A DNA stretch of 64,000 bases from Streptomyces noursei (GCF_001646665.1 NZ_LWBU01000373.1:124334-188333); one strand, 5' to 3'. Counted from the first letter of the stretch, positions 49,852 to 58,979 are shown. Notes: generated from the sequence alone by a model not told the origin. Made by a program: numbers and translations.

Positions 49852-52824
49852 TCAGCGCATTTGGCGGCGCACCAGGTCGTACAGGTGGCCGTGGGGGTCG
49901 CCCAGGAGCGCGGCGGGCGGACCCTGCTCGACGACGCGGCCCGCCGACATGACGATCACCCGGTCGGCGTCCAGGACCGTCGACAGGCGGTGGGCGATCA
50001 CCAGCCGGGTGGCGTCGAGCCGGCGAGTGGAGTCCATGACGGTGCGCTGCGCCGCGTTGTCCAGCGCGCTCGTCGCCTCGTCCAGGAACAGGATCCGGGG
50101 GCGGCGCACCAGGGCCTGGGCGATCATCAGCCGCTGCCGCTGGCCGCCGGAGATCGCCCCGCCGCCGGCGATCATCGTGTGCAGGCCCATCGGCATCCGC
50201 CGGATGTCCTCCGCCAGGCCGGCCATCTCGGCCGCCGCCCACACCTCCTCCTGCGAGAACGATTCGGCACCGCTGATGCAGTCCAGGATCGAGCCGGTCA
50301 GGGGCTGGGCGTTCTGCAGGACGACACCGCACTGGCGGCGCACCGCCGCCTGGTCGAGGGCGGTCAGGTCCTGCCCGTCGTACAGGACGCTGCCCGACAC
50401 CGGCCGGTCGAAGCCGATCAGCAGGCGCAGGAGCGTCGACTTGCCGCAGCCGCTCGGGCCGACCACCGCGACGAACTCGCCCGGGCGGATGTCGAGCGAC
50501 ACGTCGTCCAGGACCAGGGGCGCGTCGTCGGAGTACCGGAAGGAGAGGTTGCGGGCCTCCACGGCGCCCGACAGGACACCGGGCGCCGTGGTGGAGCCGC
50601 GGACCTCCGGGGCCTCCTCCAGGATCGGCTTGACCTGCTCGTACAGGGGCAGCGCCGCGGCGGCCGAGACCAGGGCGCCGGTGATCTGCGTGACGGACGC
50701 CAGCAGCATCGTCACCGACGTGCTGAACGTCAGGAACTCGCCGGCCGTCATGCTGCCCCGCGCCGGGCCCGCCAGCAGCATGAACATGATGAGCGAGCAG
50801 AGCGGGAGGTGCACCGCGTCCAGGACGGTGGTGACGTTGCGGATCCCGCCGGCCTTCCGCTGCAGTTCGCGGGAGCGGGCGAACTCCCGTGCCCACGCCG
50901 CGTACGCGAAGCTCTCCGCCGCCGCGACCCGCAGTTTCGGCAGCCCCCGCAGGGTCTGGAAGGCCTGGTTGTTCAGCTTGTTGTTCAGCTCGACCAGCCG
51001 CCGCTGCCAGCGCACCTGCCACAGCCCGAGCCCGAGGAAGACGACCGCGACGACCAGCAGCATGGCCAGGGCCGCCAGCGCCAGCGGGACGCTGTAGCAG
51101 AGCAGCAGCACCAGGTTGACCGCACCGACCGTGCCCGCCTGCACGGCCACCGGCCCGACGCCGGCCAGGACGCGCCGGATCGCGCTGATCCCCATGGCGG
51201 CGCTCGCCAGCTCCCCGGTGGAACGGGCGGCGAAGAACGCCGTCGGCAGCCGCAGCAGCCGGTCCCACACGGCAGGCTGGAGGACGCTCTCGATGCGCCC
51301 CTCCATCCGCAGCACCGTCAGGTTCTGCAGCAGCATGAACGCCGCCGACACCACGGCCGCCACCATCACGGCCAGCGCCAGCTGCGCGATCGGGCCCGTC
51401 TGCGCGGTCGGTACGTAGACGCCGAGGATCGTGCCGGTGGCGACCGGCACCAGCGCCCCCAGCCCCACGGTCACCAGCCCCGCGAGCGCCAGGTTGCGGA
51501 GGTCGCCCCCGGCGCCCCGCAGACCGAAGCGCAGCAGCCGCGCCGGCGTCAGCGGCCGCTCCGGCAGCGGCCGGTAGAACATCACCGCCCGCGGCTCCAG
51601 CTCGGCCGCCCTCCCCTCGTCGACCCGCAGCCGCAGCCCCGACGCCGGGTTGACCGCCTCGTACCGGCCGCGCCGCCACAGCAGGGCCACCGGCGCGCCC
51701 GACTTCGCCCAGTGCCCCACCAGCGGCCCGGAGTCCGTGCGCCACCAGCGCCCCTCCAGCCGCACCGCGCGGGTACGGACCCGGGAGGCGACCGCGATGC
51801 GCTCCACGGCGCCGGTCCGCTCGTCGGCAGCCCCGCCCGCCGACGGCTCGGCCAGCGTGATCCCGGCCGCGCGGGCGACGTGCCGGCACACCGCGAACGT
51901 GGCGTCGTCCGACGCCGCGGACGCCTTCTTCCGTGCCCCGCGTCCGGGCCGGCCGATCGACGCCAGCAGCGCCTGGTCGGCCCGTGCGCGGACCGCCTCA
52001 CCGGCCTTGAGGCCGGCCGCCGCGCGGTCCTCGTGGGCGCGCTCCAGCCGCTCGATCCAGCGGTCCACGGCGGACAGCAGCCGGTACTGCTGGTTCACCA
52101 TCCGCTGCCACAGCGCCGCGTCGACCAGCAGGTCGCCCGCCCCGTCCCCGCCGTACACGGCCGCGTACGCGGCGCCGTACCGGACGCTGCCGGGCGGGAC
52201 CGGCATCCACAGCATGTCGTCTGCGGCGGGGGCCCCGTCGCCCGGCGCGCGGCCCTCGTCGAGCGGCGCCTCGAACAGCACGCCCAGACTGCGCGCGGTG
52301 CCCAGCGCGAAGGCCTCCTCCAGAGGGCTCGCCCCGCCGTACGGTTCGTGTGCACCGTACGGGTCGTGTTCGCCGTACTGGTCGTGTGCCTCGTACGGTT
52401 CGCGTGCACCGTACGGTTCGTGTGCGCCGTACGGGTCGGGCCCGGCGTACAGCTCGCGCAGCGCGATCCGGCGCAGCACGCAGTCCTGCGTCGGGCGGCC
52501 CACCAGCGTGTGCTGCGGTCCCTGGACCGGGCCGAGAAGCAGGCTGCCGGCCTCCAGGCGGCCGAGGAAGTGCCAGTGCCCCTGCTGCGCGGCGTCGACC
52601 GCGAACAGGTCGAGTCCGCCCGCGACGACCAGCCACAGCACGTGCGGTCCCTCCAGCGGCACGTGCCGCAGGCCCGCCCCCGCGACGGGACCGCCCAGCG
52701 CGCCCAGCGCGTGGACCACCGGATCGGTACCCGTCCCGGGGTGCGCGGGTGGTGCCTGCGCGGGCTCCGTGTGCACGGGTGCGGTGTGCGTGGCCGGCTG
52801 CGCGGACCGCGGGTGTACGGACAC
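49852..52824 (-). CDS. NHLP/NHLM-type bacteriocin export ABC transporter, permease-ATPase without peptidase
   Basis: 990 residues from a GTG. The N-terminal 400 residues carry no peptidase domain and contain the hexapeptide repeat at 52333-52434. An ABC transmembrane domain follows, then the ATPase with Walker A VGPSGCGKSTLLRL, signature ISGGQRQRLMIAQALV and Walker B ILFLDEATSALDN. Layout and partner match the second ABC subunit of NHLP systems (TIGR03797-like). It is 1 bp after the peptidase-ABC gene, so they are translated together. It should act with that subunit and the HlyD-like protein to export the GG-leader peptide. Confidence 0.88.
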   Translation of the reverse strand: MSVHPRSAQPATHTAPVHTEPAQAPPAHPGTGTDPVVHALGALGGPVAGAGLRHVPLEGPHVLWLVVAGGLDLFAVDAAQQGHWHFLGRLEAGSLLLGPVQGPQHTLVGRPTQDCVLRRIALRELYAGPDPYGAHEPYGAREPYEAHDQYGEHDPYGAHEPYGGASPLEEAFALGTARSLGVLFEAPLDEGRAPGDGAPAADDMLWMPVPPGSVRYGAAYAAVYGGDGAGDLLVDAALWQRMVNQQYRLLSAVDRWIERLERAHEDRAAAGLKAGEAVRARADQALLASIGRPGRGARKKASAASDDATFAVCRHVARAAGITLAEPSAGGAADERTGAVERIAVASRVRTRAVRLEGRWWRTDSGPLVGHWAKSGAPVALLWRRGRYEAVNPASGLRLRVDEGRAAELEPRAVMFYRPLPERPLTPARLLRFGLRGAGGDLRNLALAGLVTVGLGALVPVATGTILGVYVPTAQTGPIAQLALAVMVAAVVSAAFMLLQNLTVLRMEGRIESVLQPAVWDRLLRLPTAFFAARSTGELASAAMGISAIRRVLAGVGPVAVQAGTVGAVNLVLLLCYSVPLALAALAMLLVVAVVFLGLGLWQVRWQRRLVELNNKLNNQAFQTLRGLPKLRVAAAESFAYAAWAREFARSRELQRKAGGIRNVTTVLDAVHLPLCSLIMFMLLAGPARGSMTAGEFLTFSTSVTMLLASVTQITGALVSAAAALPLYEQVKPILEEAPEVRGSTTAPGVLSGAVEARNLSFRYSDDAPLVLDDVSLDIRPGEFVAVVGPSGCGKSTLLRLLIGFDRPVSGSVLYDGQDLTALDQAAVRRQCGVVLQNAQPLTGSILDCISGAESFSQEEVWAAAEMAGLAEDIRRMPMGLHTMIAGGGAISGGQRQRLMIAQALVRRPRILFLDEATSALDNAAQRTVMDSTRRLDATRLVIAHRLSTVLDADRVIVMSAGRVVEQGPPAALLGDPHGHLYDLVRRQMR
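52333..52434 (-). repeat. Hexapeptide repeat inside the NHLP ABC gene
   Basis: Residues about 131-164 consist of six imperfect copies of P-Y-G-A-H-E (PYGAHE, PYGARE, PYEAHD, QYGEHD, PYGAHE, PYGGAS). On the + strand it appears as degenerate 18-bp CGTACGG(T/G)TCGTG units. Such repeats vary easily in copy number. Confidence 0.85.
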
Positions 52825-52825
52825 G

Positions 52826-55036
52826 TCAGCGCTCCTCGACCAGCTCGGCGTACGCGCCGCGCGCGGCGAGCAGGTCCTCGTGGCGGCCCCGTTCGACGAC
52901 CGTGCCGTGGTCGAGCACCACGATCTCGTCGCTGTCGCGGACGGTGGACAGCCGGTGGGCGATGACCACGCACGCGCAGCCGCGGCGGCGCAGGTTGTCG
53001 ATGATGACCTGCTCGGTGCGGGCGTCGAGGGCGCTCGTCACCTCGTCCAGCACCAGTACGCTCGGCCGCCGGACCAGCGCGCGGGCGATCTCCAGGCGCT
53101 GGCGCTGGCCGCCCGAGAAGTTGCGGCCGTCCTGTTCGACGCGGCTGTGGATGCCCCCGGGGCGGCGGGCGACGTCGTCGTACACGGCGGCGTCCCTGAG
53201 GGCGGCGGTGACGGCGTCGTCCGGTATGGAGGGGTCCCACAGGGCGACGTTGTCCCGGACGGTCCCCTCGAAGAGGAACACGTCCTGGTCGACGAACGAC
53301 ACCGAGGCGGCCAGCGCCCCGCGCGGGATGTCCTCCAGGCGTCGGCCGTCGATGCGGATCGTCCCCTCCCAGGGGGTGTAGAGGCCGGCGAGCAGCCGGG
53401 ACACGGTCGACTTGCCGCTCCCGGAGCCGCCGACCAGCGCGACCTGCCGGCCGGGACGCACCGTGAGGGAGAAGCCGCTCAGCAGCGGGGCGTCCAGCGG
53501 GCTGTAGCCGAAGGTGACGTCCTCCAGCTCCACATGGCCCTTGAGGCGGCGGGTGCCGGTGTCCGGCTCCACGCGCGCGTAGAGGGCGTCCACGGGGAAG
53601 TTCTCCACGTCCTTGAGCCTGGCCACGTCGGCGGCGAAGTCCTGGATGCGGCCGGCCACGCCGTTCAGCCGGGTGAGGGGCGCGGTGAAGCGGGTGACGA
53701 GTGCCTGGAAGGCGACGAGCAGGCCGATGGAGAGGTGGCCCTCCACCGCCCGCAGGCCGCCGATCCACAGGATCAGCGCGCTGTTGAGGGTGGCCAGGGT
53801 GGGGGCGACGACGGCCAGGGCGGCGCTGGGCACCCCGAGGCGCTGCTGCACCTCCAGGGTGGTGGCGTGCTGGCCGGCCCAGCGGCGGAAGTAGCCGTTC
53901 TCGCCGCCGGTCGCCTTCATCGTCTCGATCAGCTGGAGGCCCGTGTAGGAGGTGTTCGTCAGCCGGGCGCTGTCCGCCCGCAGCTTCTGGGTGTGCGTGG
54001 ACCGCAACCGGATGACCGTCCGCATCGCGACGACGTTGAGCAGCGCCATGAGCACGCCCACGACGGTCAGTTGCGGGTCGTACGTCCACAGCAGCAGCGC
54101 GTAGAGGACGACCACGACGCCGTCGACCCCGGCCGCGGCGAGGTCCCGGGCCAGGGTCTCGGCCACCGCGTCGTTGGACTGGAGCCGCTGCACCAGGTCC
54201 GCGGGGCTGCGCTGCGAGAAGAACGTGACCGGCAGCCGCATCAGGTGCCGCAGGAAGCGGGCGCTGCCGAGGGTGGAGGAGATGAGACGTCCGCGCAGCA
54301 GGTTGGCCTGCTGCAGCCCGGTCAGCACGGCGGTCAGGGCGACCGTCACCGCCATCGCCGCGAACAGCGGCCCGAGGACCGAGGTCTGGCGGCCGATCAG
54401 GAACATGTCGATGTACGTACGGCTCAGCGCGGGCACGGCCGCGCCCACCGCGACGAGCAGCAGGCTGGCGAGCAGTGCCGCGAGGAGGGTTCCCGTCGTG
54501 CCCCGCAGCCGCGCGGGCACGGCGCCGAGGAACCCGGGTCTGCGGCCGCCCCTGCGGAAGCGGGGGCCGGGCTCGAAGACCAGGGCGACCCCGGTGAAGC
54601 TGGTGTCGAACTCCTCCGGCGGGACGAGGCGGCGCCCCTTGCCGGGGTCGTTGACCCATACGCCCCGGCGGCCGAACCGGCGCCCCGGGCCGTCGTGGAC
54701 GACGTAGTGGTTGAACTCCCAGAAGAGGATGGCCGGGGCGGGCACTTCCGCCAGCGCCTCCGGCTCCATCTGCATGCCCTTGGCCTCCAGGCCGTAGCCG
54801 CGCGCCGCCTTCAGGATGTTGGCGGCGCGCGAGCCGTCGCGGGAGACGCCGCACGCGATGCGCAGCTCCTCCAGCGGCACGTGCCGTCCGTGGTGGGCGA
54901 GCACCATGGCGAGGCAGGCGGCCCCGCACTCGACGGCCTCCATCTGCAGCACGGTGGGGGTGCGGACGGTCCGGGGCCGTTTCCTCCTCGGCGCGGTCCG
55001 TGCGGGGGCGCGGCGGCGGCCGCCCGGCGCGCTCAC
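52826..55036 (-). CDS. NHLP/NHLM-type export ABC transporter with C39 peptidase
   Basis: 736 residues from a GTG at 55036 that overlaps the HlyD stop (GTGA); an ATG 4 codons earlier is possible. The N-terminal C39 peptidase has catalytic Cys about residue 37 in QMEAVECGAACLAMVL, then His in FNHYVVHDG and Asp in VNDPGKG. It cleaves the leader after the Gly-Gly of the precursor. Then follow six membrane helices and the ATPase (Walker A VGGSGSGKSTVSRLL, signature FSGGQRQRLEIARALV, Walker B VLVLDEVTSALD). It matches the TIGR03796-type first subunit. Confidence 0.9.
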   Translation of the reverse strand: MSAPGGRRRAPARTAPRRKRPRTVRTPTVLQMEAVECGAACLAMVLAHHGRHVPLEELRIACGVSRDGSRAANILKAARGYGLEAKGMQMEPEALAEVPAPAILFWEFNHYVVHDGPGRRFGRRGVWVNDPGKGRRLVPPEEFDTSFTGVALVFEPGPRFRRGGRRPGFLGAVPARLRGTTGTLLAALLASLLLVAVGAAVPALSRTYIDMFLIGRQTSVLGPLFAAMAVTVALTAVLTGLQQANLLRGRLISSTLGSARFLRHLMRLPVTFFSQRSPADLVQRLQSNDAVAETLARDLAAAGVDGVVVVLYALLLWTYDPQLTVVGVLMALLNVVAMRTVIRLRSTHTQKLRADSARLTNTSYTGLQLIETMKATGGENGYFRRWAGQHATTLEVQQRLGVPSAALAVVAPTLATLNSALILWIGGLRAVEGHLSIGLLVAFQALVTRFTAPLTRLNGVAGRIQDFAADVARLKDVENFPVDALYARVEPDTGTRRLKGHVELEDVTFGYSPLDAPLLSGFSLTVRPGRQVALVGGSGSGKSTVSRLLAGLYTPWEGTIRIDGRRLEDIPRGALAASVSFVDQDVFLFEGTVRDNVALWDPSIPDDAVTAALRDAAVYDDVARRPGGIHSRVEQDGRNFSGGQRQRLEIARALVRRPSVLVLDEVTSALDARTEQVIIDNLRRRGCACVVIAHRLSTVRDSDEIVVLDHGTVVERGRHEDLLAARGAYAELVEER

Positions 55037-55839
55037 GGCAGCAGCCAATCGGCGGGGTGCTGCGTGGCCAGGTGCACGGTGGCGCTCACCGGGGTCATGG
55101 AGTCGAGGGCGTGGGCGGGTCCGTCCGGCGTCGACCAGGCGTACCCGCTGCGGGTCGAGGAGGACCGCTCCAGCCGGACCGTGACCGCCACGGGCTGGCC
55201 GGAGCGCGAGAACTGGTCGCCGAGCTGGCTGCTGCCGAGGTACGCGGTGATGTGGCGGCGGGTCTGCGCGGTGCGTCCGACGGCCTCGACCCGGCCGCGC
55301 AGGACGCCGTACGACGCGGTCGGCACCGACTGGACGGTCAGGTCGACGGCGGCGCCCACGGGCACGTGCGCGCCGCGGTCGGCGGGGACGTACAGCGTGG
55401 CCGTGAGGGGGGCGGTCTCGTCGTCGACGCGTTCGACGGCGGCCACGTCGGCGCCGGTGGTGACCACGGAGCCGATGGTCGCGACGAGGGTGGTCACCCG
55501 GCCCGCGGCGACGGCGCGGACGACCGCCGGCCCCTGGGCGGTGCGGACCTTCAGCAGCGGCGCGCCGGCGGCGAGGTGGTCGCCCTCCTCGGCGAGCACG
55601 GCGGTGACCTGGCCGGCGACGGGGCTCTGGAGGACGTAACCGCCCTTGCCGTGGGTGAGGATCCCGGGCGCGGTGAGCGTGGTGGACACCGAGCCGGTGA
55701 CGGCCCAGACGGCGGCGGCCGCCATGGCGACGACGGTGACGGCCAGCACGAGAAGACCCTGCGGCCGGGCGAGACGCACCGGCAGGTCGATTTCCTCGGG
55801 CGATTGCAGTTTGGAAAGGGCCTTTTGGCGGAACTGCAC
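55033..55839 (-). CDS. HlyD-like secretion protein of the NHLP system
   Basis: 268 residues. One membrane helix at residues about 27-48, then a biotinyl-lipoyl-like hairpin (GYVLQSPVAGQVTAVLAEEGDHLAAG) and a beta-barrel domain (LTATLYVPADRGAHVPVG). This is the layout of the NHLM secretion protein. It probably links the two ABC subunits in the membrane; the Streptomyces envelope has no outer membrane, so it is not a tunnel to the outside. It is the first transporter gene after the precursor. Confidence 0.88.
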   Translation of the reverse strand: MQFRQKALSKLQSPEEIDLPVRLARPQGLLVLAVTVVAMAAAAVWAVTGSVSTTLTAPGILTHGKGGYVLQSPVAGQVTAVLAEEGDHLAAGAPLLKVRTAQGPAVVRAVAAGRVTTLVATIGSVVTTGADVAAVERVDDETAPLTATLYVPADRGAHVPVGAAVDLTVQSVPTASYGVLRGRVEAVGRTAQTRRHITAYLGSSQLGDQFSRSGQPVAVTVRLERSSSTRSGYAWSTPDGPAHALDSMTPVSATVHLATQHPADWLLP

Positions 55840-55890
55840 GTAACTCTTACCTCGACTGCACAGGTCCGGGTCGGAAGCGAACAGGGCGAC

Positions 55891-55921
55891 GAGCCCCGGA
55901 ACTCATGGGGTTCCGGGGCTC
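55891..55921 (-). terminator. Strong hairpin between precursor and transporter genes
   Basis: GAGCCCCGGAAC (55891-55902) and GTTCCGGGGCTC (55910-55921) are perfect 12-bp arms around a 7-nt loop. No U-run follows, so it may be a partial terminator or an RNA-stability element that keeps the precursor transcript more abundant than the exporters. That is the usual pattern for peptide operons. Confidence 0.6.
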
Positions 55922-55933
55922 ACCCGTACCGTC

Positions 55934-56155
55934 TCAGAGGCCGGCGACCAGGCCGGTGACGGCCGAGGTGTTGAGGCCCGCGAAGGACTCGACCGCGCCG
56001 ACGGCCGTGGTGGCGACGGTGGAGACCGGGGCGACCGAGTCGAGGGTGGCCGTCGCGCTGGCGACGGCACCGCCGGCGACGGCGCTGTGCAGGCCACCGG
56101 AGACGGCGTCCAGGTCGGCGTCGGAGATCTCCTGGGTCTGGATCTGCGGGTTCAT
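55934..56155 (-). CDS. Double-glycine-leader precursor peptide of the NHLP export operon, no Cys
   Basis: 73 residues with an AAGGGAA Shine-Dalgarno. The leader ends EISDADLDAVSGG (cleavage expected after residue 21), and the core is about 52 residues, rich in Ala, Val, Gly, Ser and Thr (VASATATLDSVAPVSTVAT). There is no Cys or Lys in the core and no aromatic residue except one Phe, so it cannot be a lanthipeptide. It is likely an unmodified, hydrophobic class II bacteriocin-like peptide, or a peptide with another role such as aerial-growth signal. It is transcribed in the same direction as the HlyD-like gene and the two ABC genes, which follow. Confidence 0.78.
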   Translation of the reverse strand: MNPQIQTQEISDADLDAVSGGLHSAVAGGAVASATATLDSVAPVSTVATTAVGAVESFAGLNTSAVTGLVAGL

Positions 56156-56586
56156 GTTGTTCCCTTCGCGCGAATAACTCGAAATGACTGCGGAGCGGGC
56201 CTTTGTGCGACCGGCGCAGTGCGAAGGATCAAAGCACGGGCGTGTATTGCTCAGCCAATCCGTCACGGGCCCGCAAAGCCTTTTCCGCGGTGGTCGATCG
56301 TCTTCATGTGCAGACGGGTTCATGGCTTGGTGGCAGCTTCTTCACACGGGCGGCCCCGCCCTTTCCGCCACTCCGGCCGCCGGCATTTCGGAACGGTACA
56401 TTCCGGTACCAACGGCCGGATGGCCGGGCCGGGTTCATGACCGCCGGCGGGAGGCCCTGTGACGCCTGTACATTCGGTGTGCAGATTCCCTGACAATGCC
56501 TCATAACGGGTCCGGTCACCGAGTACGGGGCGGGCCGCCGCCCCGCCCTCGACCGCCTCCGGCGGCGGCGGCCCGCCCGCCCCGGG
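56156..56586. other. Intergenic region upstream of the precursor, no gene recognised
   Basis: 431 bp with visibly lower GC than its surroundings between positions about 56160 and 56500. It should contain the promoter of the precursor operon on the minus strand. Several short open frames exist on the plus strand, but none carries convincing family features, and none is called. Confidence 0.5.
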
Positions 56587-57939
56587 TCACACGGAGCGGC
56601 CCACCACGTACGGCAGCAGCGCGAGGAGCCGGCCGGCCGGCTCCGGGGCCAGCGGGACACCGCGCAGGCACGCCCGCGCCCGGTCCAGGCGGACGCGGGC
56701 CTCCGCCAGGGCCGACTCCCGGCCCCCCGCCTCCTCGACCAGCCCGGCCGCCCGCCGCAGCGCGTCCCCGTCCAGCGGGCCCGGCCCGGAGAGGAGCGCC
56801 GCCAGCCGCCCCGACGCCGGTGTCCCGGCCGCCAGGGCGGCCAGCACCGGCAGGGTCTTCTTGCGGCGCCGCAGGTCGCCGTGGACCGGCTTGCCCGTCG
56901 TCGCCGGGTCGCCCCACAGCCCCAGCACGTCGTCGACCGCCTGGAAGGCCACGCCCAGCTGCCGCCCCGCCGTGGTCAGCGCGTCCACCGTCGCCCCCGG
57001 CGCGCCCGCCAGCACGGCTCCCAGCGCCGCCGCACAGCCCAGCAGGGCGCCCGTCTTGTGCTCGGCCATCCGCAGGTACGCGTCCACCGGGACCGCACCG
57101 GGGCCGGTCCACGGCCGCCCCTCGAACAGCAGGTCCTCGGCCTGGCCGTCCACCACGTCCCCCAGGTCCGCCGACAGGCGCCGCACGGCCGCCCCTCCGT
57201 GCGGTCCGGGCGAGCCCGCGAGCACCTCGAAGGCCAGCGCGAACAGCGCGTCGCCGGCCAGGACCGCGGGTCCCGTCCCGTACGCCTTCCACGCCGCCGG
57301 GCGCTGCCTGCGGGTCTCGTCGCCGTCCATGATGTCGTCGTGGAGCAGGGTGAACGTGTGCACCAGCTCCACCGCCACGGCACCGTCCACGGCGGCCTCG
57401 GCCGGTGCCCCCGCCGCCTCGGCGCACAGGACCGCCAGCGCCGTGCGCACGCCCTTTCCGGAGGATCCGGCACGCGGTTCGCCCCCGTGCTCCCACCACC
57501 CGAAGGCGTACCCGGCCATCTCCGCCGGCCACGCGTGCATCCCGGCGACGCGTTCCCGCAGCACCGGTTCCACCATGCCCCGGCACCGGTCGAGCACCGC
57601 CGCCACGGCACCTCCGTCCCCGCCCGGCGCCCCGCCTGGAGCCCCGTCCAGGGCCCCGCCGTCCGGCACCGGTTGGTCCGGCACCGGTTGGTCCGGCACC
57701 GGGTGCTCCGGCACCGGGTGCTCCGGGGCCGGGTCGTCCACCGCCGGGTGGTCCCGGCCGGCTCCCGTCGCGGCGTCCGCGGCCACAGCCGCGTGCACGG
57801 TGCCGCCCGGCGCCCGCAGGTCGTCGCGCCTGCGCGCGTGCTCCGGCCCCGCCGGGCCGCCCGCGGCGGCGGTCGCCGGCGGGCCCTGCGCCTCGCCGGC
57901 CGCGGGCGGCGTCACGGACCGGTTCTGGGGGCGTGTCAT
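56587..57939 (-). CDS. Polyprenyl diphosphate synthase with long N-terminal extension
   Basis: 450 residues from an ATG that overlaps the TPR gene's stop by 4 bp. The core resembles trans-isoprenyl diphosphate synthases: the first Asp-rich motif is HDDIMDGD (FARM-like), and the second is VDDVLGLWGDP, with a GKP segment between. The first roughly 110 residues are unusual: Pro/Ala/Glu-rich with a pentapeptide repeat. Product chain length is not predictable; the residues before the first Asp motif (VHTFTLL) are bulky. Its neighbours include the geranyl diphosphate methyltransferase 5 kb away, so it may supply geranyl diphosphate, but there is no proof. Confidence 0.85.
   Translation of the reverse strand: MTRPQNRSVTPPAAGEAQGPPATAAAGGPAGPEHARRRDDLRAPGGTVHAAVAADAATGAGRDHPAVDDPAPEHPVPEHPVPDQPVPDQPVPDGGALDGAPGGAPGGDGGAVAAVLDRCRGMVEPVLRERVAGMHAWPAEMAGYAFGWWEHGGEPRAGSSGKGVRTALAVLCAEAAGAPAEAAVDGAVAVELVHTFTLLHDDIMDGDETRRQRPAAWKAYGTGPAVLAGDALFALAFEVLAGSPGPHGGAAVRRLSADLGDVVDGQAEDLLFEGRPWTGPGAVPVDAYLRMAEHKTGALLGCAAALGAVLAGAPGATVDALTTAGRQLGVAFQAVDDVLGLWGDPATTGKPVHGDLRRRKKTLPVLAALAAGTPASGRLAALLSGPGPLDGDALRRAAGLVEEAGGRESALAEARVRLDRARACLRGVPLAPEPAGRLLALLPYVVGRSV
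57661..57732 (-). repeat. Pentapeptide repeat in the polyprenyl synthase N-terminus
   Basis: Residues about 70-93 consist of P-V-P-(E/D)-(H/Q) units: PVPEH, PVPEH-like, PVPDQ, PVPDQ. The DNA is a 15-bp tandem of CCGGCACCGG(T/G)... units. Confidence 0.85.
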
Positions 57940-58979
57940 CAGCGGGACTCCTCGAAGGACAGGCCGAGCTCGGCGAGGGCCTTGTCGACCATGGCACGGG
58001 CGTGACGCAGGCCCATGCCGTCCAGGATGCCCCGCAGCTCCGCCAGTTCCGCGGCGGTCCGCCCCGGATCCGCGCCGAGTCGGGCCCGGGCCTTGACGCA
58101 GCCCAGGCGCGACAGGGCCTCGCCCCGCGGCTCGTCCATCGCCCGGAACTCGCCCAGCGCCTGCTCGTAGGTCGTCAGCGCCTCCGCGTACCGCCCCGCC
58201 CGGTACAGCACGTTCGCCCGCATCTTGTGGTTGTAGGCCAGCGCGCCCGACAGGTCCATCTCGCGGCAGGTCGCCTCCGCCCGGCCGAGCAGCTCCAGCG
58301 CGCGGGCCGCGTCCCCGTCGCGCACGGACACGACGTCGGCGAGCCCGCGCAGCGCCCAGGCGTGACCGCGCCGGTCGTCCGCGGCGGCCGCTATCCCGGC
58401 GGCCTCCTCGAACAGCTCGTACGCCGTGTCGTACCGGCCGCTGTTGCGGTGCATCTGCGCGATGCCCTCCAGCGCCCACACGGTGTGCCGCGCCTCGCCC
58501 CGCCGGCGCGCCTCCGCCAGCAGCTCGTCGTGGAGCGCCCCCACCGCCTCGTAGTCGCCCTGGATCCGGCCGGTCTCCGCGAGCCCGGCCAGCGAATAGC
58601 CGTGCGCGACGACGTCACCGCCCCGTTTGCCCAGGTCGGCGGCGTACCGCAGCAGACGGAAGGCGAGCGGGAGCGCGCCCCGCTGCCGGGCCAGGGTGCC
58701 CCCGCTCCACAGCGCCCACGCCATGGCCGGTACGTCCCCGGCGGACCGGGCCGTACGGTAGCTCGACTTCCACGCCCGGTCGGCCGCCTCGACGTCGCCG
58801 AGCCTCCGGTGCGCCTCCGCCACGGCGAGCGCGGCGCGCGCCGTCTCGTGGGCGTCCCCCGCCCGCCGGGCGGCGGCCAGCTGCTCGGTGGCCGCGGCCA
58901 GTACGTCCGTGAGCGAGGAATTCACCGACAGCGCGCTGAGCGCCCCCTGGTACTCCGGCGCGAGTGCCTTGCTGAACAT
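57939..58979 (-). CDS. Tetratricopeptide-repeat protein
   Basis: 346 residues from an ATG preceded by GAGAGGGA. It consists of helical repeats from about residue 30 to 330, with TPR signatures such as AVAEAHRRLGDVEAADRAW, LAGLAETGRIQGDYEAVG and ANVLYRAGRYAEALTTYEQAL. It has no signal peptide, DNA-binding or enzymatic motif. It may be a scaffold or a peptide-responsive regulator. It is upstream of the polyprenyl synthase gene with overlapping stop and start, so they are co-expressed. Confidence 0.85.
   Translation of the reverse strand: MFSKALAPEYQGALSALSVNSSLTDVLAAATEQLAAARRAGDAHETARAALAVAEAHRRLGDVEAADRAWKSSYRTARSAGDVPAMAWALWSGGTLARQRGALPLAFRLLRYAADLGKRGGDVVAHGYSLAGLAETGRIQGDYEAVGALHDELLAEARRRGEARHTVWALEGIAQMHRNSGRYDTAYELFEEAAGIAAAADDRRGHAWALRGLADVVSVRDGDAARALELLGRAEATCREMDLSGALAYNHKMRANVLYRAGRYAEALTTYEQALGEFRAMDEPRGEALSRLGCVKARARLGADPGRTAAELAELRGILDGMGLRHARAMVDKALAELGLSFEESR

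Noticed and set aside
55934..56155. Lanthipeptide precursor
   Set aside because: The core has no Cys at all and no LanM or LanB/C gene is near, so a lanthionine product is impossible.
56156..56586. Short plus-strand genes between precursor and prenyl synthase
   Set aside because: No ribosome site, family motif or coding signature separates them from random frames.
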